The translations under genes and the position numbers were made by a program. A stretch of DNA of 64,000 nucleotides from Puccinellia tenuiflora (taxonomy: Eukaryota > Streptophyta > Magnoliopsida > Poales > Poaceae): assembly GCA_012064385.1 (NCBI GenBank), contig QRDG01001910.1, forward strand, positions 986,931-1,050,930. Reading direction: 5' to 3'. Position 1 is the stretch's first letter. The number at the start of each line of letters is the position of its first letter. The notes below the pieces were generated by a model that was not told the origin of the DNA, searched no databases, and saw only the letters and a program-made list of their open reading frames with translations. Positions 47,766 through 56,130 of this stretch are shown here, piece after piece.

Positions 47766-48330
47766 GCCGCACGGGTGCCTCTCTCTCTCCCCCAATTCTC
47801 CACTGAGCGCCTTCTCTCCCTCGTTCGAATCGCCGCCGCTGCCGCCGTACGTCCACGCCCCGGCCGCCTCCTCCACGCCCCGGCTGCCTCCTCCGTGCCC
47901 CCGGCTGGCCTCCTCCACCTCTGCCTGCTGCCCTCCACCTGCTCCACTCCACCTGCTCCCCTTCGCTCCTCTCCCCTTCCTTCCCGAGCCCCTGCGCCCG
48001 AGCCCCGCATCCACGCATGGTGCCCCGGCCACCGGTCACCGTCAACGTACACCTCCCGCCATCGCCTCCACCTCCCATCGCCTCTGCCTCCCGCCACCGC
48101 CTCTGCCCTCCTCCCCGCCCCGAGCTCTCTCCCCACCACCGCCTCCCGCCCGAGCCCTCTCCCCGCCGCCACTTCTCACCCAGAGCCCGGCCTCCTCCCC
48201 GCGCCGGCCGAGCCAGCGCCAACACTGCAGCCTCCTCCTCGCGCCCAAGCCAGACGTCGTGCCATCCTCCCTCCCCCTCCTGGTGAGCTCTCATGCTACC
48301 CCGTCCTCCCTCCACCCCCTCCGCACAGAA
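47766..48330 (+). promoter_or_regulatory. C-rich leader of CACTA C second gene
   Basis: Very C/G-rich with CTCC and CCGCC runs. All six frames are partly open because of composition, giving spurious proline/arginine-rich frames on both strands. By position it is the promoter/5' UTR of the second gene. Confidence 0.45.
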
Positions 48331-49036
48331 GGTGTCTGATGAAATGCCTCTGCTAGTTTTTGTGAATTTTGTGAATGAGTGACCTGCACAGTAGGTGTTT
48401 GCACAGATGGTGATGTACTTTGGTGTATTTGATGAATTTTTGGTGAATGTGGTGGATGTGAATTGCTCCAAAAAAATTTGGCATACCAAAAATATTTCAA
48501 ACAAGTGATTACGATTTGGTGTAGCTTTAGCTACTGTTTAGGTTTAGGTTTAGCTATTGATTAGGTTTTCGTTTAGCTACTGTTTAGGTTTAGAGTTACT
48601 TTTAGCAAAATTTGATTAGGTTTAGCTTTAGGTTTTAGCAAAATTTGAGTAGGTTTAGGTTTAGGTTTTAGCAAAAGCTACTATTTTGTTAAGTGGGAAT
48701 TAGTTAGGTTTAGGTTTGATTGAAAAAATTGATCAAAATGTTTTAATTAGCTACTTTAGATTAAATATTGAAATTATATTTCTTAATTCCAATTGTTTTT
48801 CCATATGCAGGACCTCGAAGCTACCGTGTTGTTCAGTTTTCAGGTGAGATGATGTTTTTGTCGTGATGATGCCTTTGTACGGAATGTGGTGGTGGTGTTG
48901 CTTTTTGTGGTGAGAATGTGGTGGTGATGAGGTGGTTGAGCCCTTTGTTGTGGTGAATGTGGCGGTGATGAGGCCGTTGAGCTCTGTAATTTGTTGTGGT
49001 GCATGTGGTGGTGATGAGCCCTTTGAGGCCCTTGAG
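48331..49036 (+). other. Leader intron region with degenerate TTTAGG and GTGGTG repeats
   Basis: TTTAGG-like repeats at about 48527-48720 are followed by imperfect tandem copies of a GTGGTGATGAG-rich unit (48880-49025). No gene. Probably intron/leader. Confidence 0.4.
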
Positions 49037-49212
49037 ATTGCCGGAATGTTGATTAACTTCCGTTCTGGCAAATTCGGGTACTCCATATGCCCTATTTTTA
49101 GCAAAGGTCATGCCGAAATTTTCCGTGAATTTTGGCATGACTTTTGCTAAACAATAGGACATATGGAGTACTCGAATTTGCCGATACGGAAGTTAATCGA
49201 CATTCCGGCAAA
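49037..49212 (+). repeat. Large palindrome containing the leader hairpin (CACTA C)
   Basis: Arms 49037-49120 and 49129-49212 pair with roughly ten mismatches around a TTCCGTG centre. The left arm includes the small leader hairpin (49037-49073; ATTGCCGGAA with TTCTGGCAAAT, loop core TGTTGATTAACTTCCGTT). CACTA A has a single, unduplicated copy of this stretch (2801-2885). Confidence 0.8.
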
Positions 49213-49312
49213 TTTGGACTCACGGGGTACCTTAGTATTTAGTTAAGTGGTTTTTTCTTATATTTTTTGTACTAACTTTGGCTTAATAATTTCCTCGACA
49301 GTGCGAAGATCG

Positions 49313-50366
49313 ATGGCTCACAACGACCAGGCCGGGGGTTCTCGGACAGGAGGCGACAATGCATACCTGACGATGCTTGCACAGTACAAGCATGCCGACG
49401 ACAAGGAGATCGAGCATGTGGCCGATGATGAGATGGAGGCCCCATCCGCTAGCGAAGCCGAGCGTGGTGATGCTGGGACCACTACTAGTGGCGCCGAGGA
49501 GGGCGGCCCTTCTGGTAGCGAAGCCAGAAAAGACCGTAAACGCAAGAAGAGGGAACCAAACAAGCTCGGCACCACCCAACATGCATTCATAGAGGTGGAC
49601 CCTAAAAGCGGTCTTCCTACGAAGCCGGAAAAATATGCTAAAGGGTACGGCATCCAGCTTGGATGCATCGCTCGGGAATGGGGGAGAATCAACGACGACC
49701 ACCTAAAGTTGAAGGACAACGAAGGTTTGGCCGCCTACCTCATTGATAAGGTGCACACACGATACAAGTTCCTGGCACCCTACAATAACAAGGATATCAA
49801 AAGAAATATTGTTAACACACAAGCCCTCGGCAAGTTGGGCAAAGCCTTATCAACTTGGAGAACATATGTTAGGAATATGATTGAGGAAGAAGGTGCCGGT
49901 TTCGACGAGATCCACAAAATGTGGCCCAGCATTTCCGAAGAGGATTTTGGAGAATTCTTGGCCATAGAAGCCACTGCTGCAAAGAAGAAGCTGAGGCAGT
50001 GGGGGAAAGAAATGCAGAAGAAGAACGTTGCTCCCCACAATCTCGGAAGCCGGGGTTACGCCGGAAAGGAGCCAATTTGGCAAAAGGAGGAAGCCCGAAG
50101 GGAAGGGCCGAGCCCCTACGACAAGATCAAAGACCCGCTCGCCCGGAATTTTATTAGGGCCCGATTCAGGGATGATCCCAAATCGCCCGGGCAGCTTGTC
50201 TTGAACGCCAAGGTGAAGGCACTTGAGAACCAAATTCTCAAGGAACAAGAAAAGGATGAACATGATCAATCCGAAGACTCCTCGGACCTGAAGGCCCCAT
50301 ATCAGACACCTTTCCTTAGGGCTCTAAACGAGACAAAGGAGGTATCGTCGGATAAAGTGCCGCATC
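49313..50366 (+). pseudogene. CACTA C second gene, first exon
   Basis: The TNPA-position gene of CACTA C. The ATG at 49313 follows a CCTCGACAG acceptor and begins MAHNDQAGGSRTGGD; an in-frame upstream ATG lies in the presumed intron. An acidic Ala/Glu/Ser linker and a KDRKRKKREPNK basic stretch lead to GYGIQLGCIAREWGRINDD. LGKLGKALSTWRTYVRN and DKIKDPLARNFIRARFRDDP follow; the matching region in CACTA B is recognisable residue by residue. A coiled-coil-like segment follows. The exon is interrupted at 50366 by CACTA D and resumes at 52208. En/Spm TNPA-type proteins bind subterminal repeats, which is the likely role. Confidence 0.72.
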
Positions 50367-52207
50367 CACTACTAGGAAAAGGCTTATAGGTGGATTACTT
50401 AGCCATGGCGCACCACCATTTTGGTGCGTCACAAGTATCTAGCCGTGGCGCAACAGACACAGATGCGCCACGCATATGCTATTACCCGTGGCGCACGAAA
50501 ATAGCGGTGCGCCACGGCTAAGTGCACGCTGGGTGGACGGAGGGGCACCCTCCTTAGTCGTGGCGCACCCAAGACTTGTGCGCCACGGGTAAGAGTATAG
50601 CCGTGGCGCACATTATTCCAATGCGCCACCAATATAACGGCCCCGGAGCCAAATTTTGACCCAACATAGCCGTGGCGCATCATAATTTTGGTGCGCCACG
50701 GGTAAGTGTCTTAGCCGTGGCGCATGTAAATTTTGGTGCGCCACGGGTAAGTTTCCTGCTTTGTGCTCCCATGCACCCCCCCCCCCCCCGGTGATCACCT
50801 TTTCAGTTTTGGAGAAGTTAAAAGAAAATGTTAAAAAATTCAAAAAATAAAATCCTTTGAGATGTGGTTATGTTACGTAACCTAGGTGTTAGGAAAAATT
50901 TGAAACATGAATTTCGATGTATTTTGCAAAAAATCATTATGGAAGAGTAAAATGACGATAACTTTTGCATACGAACTCGGATTTCGACGTTTAATACCTT
51001 AAAAAAAACTAGAGAAAAAAACACATCCAATCCAAATGGCCTACGGCCTTTTGAGCCGTTTTTTGCCTACAGAATCCCCAAATTCGAAAGGGAACACCTA
51101 TTTTTTTGAAGTTTAAGTTTTCTGGCTAGGAAAAATAAATAAAACTTACCCGTGGCGCATGGACGAGATGGTGCGCCACGGGTAGTTGTAATACTCGTGG
51201 CGCACCACTATGATATGCGCCACGAGTAACATGGGGGGCAACACCACGATCCGACGGCTCCCAGCGATCCGACGGCTCACAGCGACCTAAACTAGCACAC
51301 AATCCGTGTGCTCCTTTCTTCTTGTTTCTGATTGGTCGAGAGGATAGAGGCCTGGATTGGCACATCTCCTCCTCTCTTCCTCCTATACTCCTCCTCCTCC
51401 TCCTCTCTTCCTCCTCCTCCTCTCTATCTCATCCTCCTCTCCCTTCTCCTCCATTCTCCTCTCTCCACCGCCGACCGGTGAGCACCTCCACCATGGCACC
51501 ATACTGCCGGCCTTCTCCACGACGGCCGGTGAGCACCTCCACTATGGCGTCCACCTCCACACCAACGAGGACCGGCGGCCGGCGAGCACCTCCACGCCGA
51601 CGAGGAGCGACGGCCGGCGAGCACCTCCACGCCGACGAGACCGGCGGCCGGCGAGCACCTCCACGCTGACGAGGAGTGACGACCCGCGAGCACCTCCACG
51701 CCGACGAGACCGACAGCCGGCAAAGCACCTCCACGCCGGCGAGGACCGACGACCGGCGAGCACCTCCAAGCCGACAAGGACCGACGACCGGCGAAGCACC
51801 TCCACGCCGGCGAGCATCTCCACGACGAGCATCTCCAAAACGTGGCGAGCACCTCCACGACGACCTCCATGTCGCGGCGCAGGACGGGAGCTGCCGGACA
51901 CGCCGACGTGGGCGGTGGCCGGTGGCTCTTTTTTTTTAAATTCAGAAATTCATAGCCGTGGCGCATGACAGAAGTTAGCCGCGGCGCACCCTAGCTGTGG
52001 CGCACGACTAAGAGGTGCGCCACAGGTACTTCCACTTAGCCGTGGCGCAAGGTAGCCTTGTGCGCCATGGGAAATACTCGTGGCGCACATCCCGGCCTGC
52101 GCCACGGGTAAGTGTAGTTACCCGTGGCGTGGCAATCCGTGGCGCGGGCCCCTGCGCCACGGGTAAGCCATTTTGGTGCGCCACGGGTAAGCTTTTCCCT
52201 AGTAGTG
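50367..52207. mobile_element. CACTA transposon D (non-autonomous), nested in C
   Basis: A complete 1841-bp element with TIRs CACTACTAGGAAAAGGCTTA and, at the other end, the reverse complement CACTACTAGGGAAAAGCTTA. A 3-bp target duplication ATC flanks it (50364-50366, 52208-52210). Both ends carry GTGGCGCAC/GTGCGCCAC arrays (50403-50755, 51150-51230, 51955-52190). The centre holds a run of about 16 C (50774-50789), AT-rich DNA, a CTCCTC-rich stretch and a minisatellite. It has no transposase and must have been moved in trans. Confidence 0.93.
51478..51870. repeat. GC-rich minisatellite in CACTA D
   Basis: About nine imperfect units of roughly 39-42 bp built on CCGGCGAGCACCTCCACGCC. The unit length is often a multiple of three, which keeps long frames open on both strands; these are artefacts of the repeat. 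Confidence 0.8.
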
Positions 52208-53872
52208 ATCGTGGCCGTGTGGTCGGTGCCGGAATGGGTCATAAACATTCCTATTACTTCCCCGACTCCAAGGAGAAGCGAAAGGAGCGGAAGATGGCCG
52301 ATCAATCGAAAATGGATGCGTCCATCGATGCAGCGGTAGAAAAAAGGCTCAACGCCCTCCTGCCCAACTTATGTTTGTCCATCGGGGCTTGGTTTGAGGG
52401 GGGCAAACAAGGGCCTCCCCCTGTGATCAGCTTAGCAGGCTCCAGCAACTCGAGTGGTGTGGCGCCTGTTGTGCAGAGCCCGACCGGCAACAACGCAGAT
52501 GGTAGGGAGGAATCGCCGGCCGTCATCGCGCCTCAAAGATCAAGCCCTCCCGTCTTTGTTACCCCGCCGGCGACCCGCGGTCCGTCGCCGTTAGCCGAGC
52601 TCAACGCCATCACGGTAATTAAGCATCATAAAAGCCTCGACAAGATACATATTACTTCATTCTTTGGCGCCCTCTCTAACGCCTTACACGTGTTTTCGCA
52701 GGCCGACGAGACGAGATGCACATTGCTCCTTGATGTGAACGGTGATCTGAAGGACGTGGCAAAGGGTAAGATCCTGAGACCTCTCAATCACATTTTGCAC
52801 GGCAGGCCTATGGCCGATGACGTGTTCAGAGTTGAATTGATCCGGCCTTTACCGGATTGCGCTGGTTTATATCCTCCTTTCCAACCGGACGAAACCGATA
52901 GCGAGTTAAACCTCGGACAATGCACGGTTTGGCCCTTGATATGGCCAAAAGCACTGATTCGTGTGGACCCTTCTGTCACCACCCCACCAGTGCAGCAAAC
53001 ACATGACGAAGAGGAAGCCAATGATGGCGATGATGACCCCAATGACTTCCTCGCTGATGATCCTTACTCTGACGGAGCTCACGATGACAGATATGCTGGC
53101 GAGGGTCCAGTTGACCATGATCTTGGGGGGCAAAAAGCTGATCTCCCAGATAAATATCAGTGCACGAAGCGTCTCTTCTTTTCTCAAGATACGCCAGAAG
53201 CTGCCCCCGAGCAAGTTGGTTTGAGCCAGGACACAGTCCAGGAGGCCATCAAAGATGCGATGGCGCCGAAGGAGCCTAAGAAGACGGGACGAAAATGATA
53301 TAAGAGTAAACCTACCGCTGTTGACTCTAACAGCCAGCCGGTGCCGGGTACTAAGTCGAAGCCGCCGCACCGGGTAATGGACAGGTTACCCATCGTCGAC
53401 TGGCATTCGGTCCATCATATGGGTAAAGCAATGTTGACGCCGAGGTTGGTAAAACTCCTCACCGGGGACATGGGGAGCCTCCATGAGGGTGTTCTTTTTC
53501 ATGAGAATAGGCTTCTCAAAGAGGAAAATCCAACATACCCGGTTTTCCACGCAAAGGTGCCAGAGATAGATGGCTTGGGCTTTATCACTAGAGACTCCAG
53601 GGATGTGATCCTTCTAAGGTTTGATGACATCTTCAACATCTATCACATGTACGTGCTCCACCCATCGATCGTCCGCCTGGTTGCCCTTAGTATGGCGCGG
53701 CGCACCAGATCTTAAAGGAGAATACCCCGGGCATAGCGATACTTGACCCCTACTACATGAAAGAAATGTTCCAAAGCACCCCTAAGGGTAGGGCAAAGGT
53801 GTCGCGGTACATCGAAGACTTCTTCGGTACGCATCATGAGAAGAACATCTTTCTCATGCCTTACTTTCCCGA
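52208..53872 (+). pseudogene. CACTA C second gene, middle exons
   Basis: Directly after CACTA D the frame continues GRVVGAGMGHKHSYYFPDSK and a basic/coiled-coil stretch MDASIDAAVEKRLNALLPNL to a GT donor at 52615. The next exon (52702) starts ADETRCTLLLDVNGDLKDVA. It contains a QCTVWPLIWPKALIRVD block matching CACTA B and a long acidic linker. It stops at a TGA (53296-53298) and continues in frame with VMDRLPIVDWHSVHHMG and LLKEENPTYPVFHAKVPEID. A frameshift near 53690 precedes NTPGIAILDPYYMKEM and YIEDFFG. The exon ends MPYFPE at the donor at 53873. Confidence 0.7.
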
Positions 53873-53975
53873 GTAAGTCATTCACTAACCGTCATAACAT
53901 GTTTTCGTAGATTTCCATTGTTAAGCTATTTTGCAATTTTGACGATGATGGTCTGTTTTGAACTGTTTTGCGCAG

Positions 53976-54546
53976 TAACCAATACGACACCCTCATCTTC
54001 ATGTACCCGAAAGAGTCGTATGCCGTCTATCTCGACTCCCGGAGTGATGTCAATAGGGATAAAGACTACACCCACATCAAGGCTGTTCTGAATGAAGCTC
54101 TTAATGCCTACGCCCAAAGCGAAGGCATCATGAAAAGAGAAAAAAAGGTGCGAGGCAAGTTTGTATTCAACCAGAAAGTTATGTTCCCCTGCGTCAAGCA
54201 GTCGCCAGGCAGTAAGATGGAGGCATGGTACCTCATCAATCACATGCGGGAGTTTGTAAAGGATCAACAACAACTGTAATTTCCTTCTGCTCTACACAGA
54301 TGGTGCAACGGCTTGGCAGATGCCAGTGATTCTCGTATCAGACTAGAGTTCGGTCGCATCCAACATGTGATCGCGGGAATCATCTACAAAGATGTCTTGT
54401 CTCGCGACGGGGTGTACTTCAACGGCTTTGCACCACCACCGAACGACGAGATCGAACGTCGTTTAATAGTGCAGGGTGATCACCGGCCATTCACTATAGA
54501 TGGTACTCTCCCGTTCCCACCGAAGCCGCGCAAGACGAAGAAGTGA
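53976..54546 (+). pseudogene. CACTA C second gene, 3' exons: degenerate Ulp1/C48-like domain
   Basis: Exon 53976-54275 follows a TTTTGCGCAG acceptor and encodes NQYDTLIFMYPKESYAVYLD and a helical stretch IKAVLNEALNAYAQ. FPCVKQSPGSKMEAWYLIN follows. Exon 54300-54546 adds FGRIQHVIAGIIYKDVLSRD and ends KPRKTKK and TGA. The order resembles the catalytic region of Ulp1-type C48 cysteine proteases, often fused to plant CACTA proteins: a hydrophobic strand after His, LDS with the Asp, Gln, then G-x3-CGYY. Here the Asp and Gln are kept, but His is Tyr and Cys-Gly is Glu-Ala. If folded, it would bind without cleaving. The Ulp1 relationship is from recall. Confidence 0.6.
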
Positions 54547-54552
54547 TCGACG

Positions 54553-54955
54553 GTATGTGTTGTCTACTTAGTACGATAGATGAACTTGTGTTCGTAAATT
54601 ATAACCATAAATTAACTTGTGCTTCTAAAGTTGTTGAACCTATGTGTGATCGATGCTATTTAATTTGATTTGTTTTGTTTTGTTTCGTCTTTCTCTCTGA
54701 GTGCCGATGGTTAAAATGAAGTAACACCGTGTGATCCCGGGGATGGCGCTAGTGAGCCATGTGATATGCACTAATACACATCTTGTGCATCCTACTTGGC
54801 TCACTCTCACCATCCCCTGGAACTTCTGTGTGTCCAACCTATATATGAGGCATGTTTTCGATTTTGGTGCAGTCATTTAACTATTATTTGATTTGTGTAT
54901 AAACTCTTGCTCTTATTTTCTTTGCCTAACACTTTTATCTTTGCCTCGTGTACAG
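54553..54955 (+). other. Presumed 3' intron of CACTA C second gene
   Basis: Between a GTATGTG donor after the stop and a GTGTACAG acceptor. T-rich, no gene; it contains the hairpin at 54739-54817. Confidence 0.4.
54739..54817 (+). ncRNA. Candidate microRNA-like hairpin
   Basis: GGGGATGGCGCTAGTGAGCC and its partner TGGCTCACTCTCACCATCCC pair over 21 bases with about three mismatches. Inside, ATGCAC pairs with GTGCAT. The shape resembles a short small-RNA precursor, but nothing in the sequence alone shows it is processed. Confidence 0.3.
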
Positions 54956-55111
54956 AGAGATGAAGATGTCCAAAGCAAGCGGGATGAGAGGGCTACAACT
55001 ACAAGAGCTACAAGAGTAAAGCACAGGCGGAGTGGAAGAGAGGAAGAACATGCATATATACTCTTCTTCTTCATTGCCATTGCAGTTCTCTTGTCTGTGA
55101 TTGTAGTTTAG
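54956..55111 (+). other. Putative 3' exon with hydrophobic tail (CACTA C)
   Basis: After the GTGTACAG acceptor an open frame begins RDEDVQSKRDERATTTRATR, continues VKHRRSGREEEHAY and ends in about 18 hydrophobic residues (ILFFFIAIAVLLSVIVV) before TAG at 55109-55111. A charged, basic stretch followed by a C-terminal membrane-spanning segment is also seen in CACTA B (18941-19080). No joining to the upstream stop-free frame is obvious. Confidence 0.4.
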
Positions 55112-55385
55112 ATTACTACTTGCTTTTGGAAACTTGCGACCTATGAACTATCGACTTCCGGAGATGTGTGTATTAATGCATATGTATGCAAAATATTGGG
55201 TCTCACTTGTATATTTCAGCTTGTAATTCATGCATGATGAACCAATAATTTGGTCACTCGTCTATTTATATATCTATTTAAATTCTGTCAATTATACTGT
55301 TTTCTGTCAATATATATGTATTTAACTGCCCGTATATATTGCTGTAAAATATTTCTGCTGTTATTTTAAAAGTAGAAATACATAG
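55112..55385 (+). other. 3' flank of CACTA C
   Basis: AT-rich DNA without a gene or repeat that I can recognise. Confidence 0.4.
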
Positions 55386-55617
55386 TACTGGCGAACAGGT
55401 ACCTGGTTCGCAAGTGGTAATCACTGGGTGTACTGCTGGCGAACAAAATATCCGTTCGCCAGTGGTAAGTGGAGCCTCGCTGGTGAACCAGGATGTGGTT
55501 CGCCAGTGGTAACTGACTTACCGCTGGCGAACATGATGTTCGCCAGTGGTAAGCTGTTACCACTGGCGATATGAGCGCTGGCGAACCGCCTGTTCGCCAG
55601 CGGTAGCCAAAATAGGT
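55386..55617 (+). repeat. CACTA C 3' subterminal array (terminus lost)
   Basis: About ten TTCGCCAGTGGTA / TACCACTGGCGAA units in both orientations end in GTAGCCAAAATAGG. In CACTA A the comparable end carries about 20 further bases to TAGTG; here these are gone. Confidence 0.85.
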
Positions 55618-55643
55618 TCTCATCTGCAAACTCTTGCACTCAC

Positions 55644-56074
55644 ACGGGCCACACCAGACCGCCGTGTAGTAGAAGACGGCGGGGAGCTTCTCATCTGCAG
55701 CAACAAGAGCCAACACACCACATACGTGAGAACGAGACTTGTACCAAACATGTGAAGAATTTGGCGAGGGAAAGGGGAGGGGAATCGGTGCCGCACCTTG
55801 CACCTTGGAGTGGATGGTGGCGAAGGAGTCCGCCGAGCCGACGACCACCATGCTGGGATCGCCTGCGGGGTCAAGCAAATGATCAGCGTCGGCCCACGAA
55901 ACACGGGGAGCGGTCGGCGGGGAGAAGAAATCGGGGGAGGGAAGGAAGCGTACCTGCGGATGAGGTGGTGGAGAAGAGGCGAGAGGAGGTGGCAAACGAA
56001 GGCCGCGGAGAAGGATTCGCCGGGGAGATGAAGGACGAGAGGCGCGCGGAGAAGAATTTGGAGTTGCGAAGCCA
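55644..56074 (-). pseudogene. Thioredoxin-o-like gene fragment (exons 1-3)
   Basis: Three exon-like pieces on the minus strand match a plant mitochondrial o-type thioredoxin, a small redox protein with a WCGPC active site. Exon 1 (about 56074-55954) encodes an Arg/Ser-rich transit-type stretch (LRNSKFFSARLSSFISPA) without an ATG. Exon 2 (55862-55797) encodes GDPSMVVVGSADSFATIHSK and VQ. Exon 3 (55694-55644) encodes DEKLPAVFYYTAVWCGP and ends within the active-site Cys codon at a GTGAGT donor. Junctions are proper GT-AG and the frames join. The downstream exons with the rest of the fold are missing: the next intron breaks off at the CACTA C array near 55618. Its 5' end is fused to the MED11 3' flank. 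Confidence 0.8.
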
Positions 56075-56130
56075 AATGATGCTTTGGCACTCACCACATA
56101 ACCAGCAGGTACATAACCAGTTAAAACTAG

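Larger units (their letters stand above)
43960..55617 (+). mobile_element. CACTA transposon C (with nested CACTA D)
   Basis: A plus-strand CACTA element with a decayed TNP2-like transposase (43975-47303), a repeat cluster between genes and a GC-rich leader. A second gene (49313-54546) and a 3' array of TTCGCCAGTGG units (55386-55610) follow. Both termini are lost. On the left it abuts CACTA B head to head inside the transposase N-terminus. On the right the array ends in GTAGCCAAAATAGG and passes into a thioredoxin-o intron without the TAGTG end. Confidence 0.78.

Noticed and set aside
47583..48504. Long proline- and arginine-rich frames on both strands
   Set aside because: Low-complexity C/G-rich leader; frames are open on both strands because of composition and begin within the repeat cluster.
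51357..51968. 203- and 180-codon frames on opposite strands
   Set aside because: Made by the minisatellite of CACTA D, whose units keep frames open; no biological protein features.
55366..56097. A complete 243-residue thioredoxin protein
   Set aside because: The long frame reads through two introns and into the CACTA repeat array. Only three short exon pieces are thioredoxin-like.
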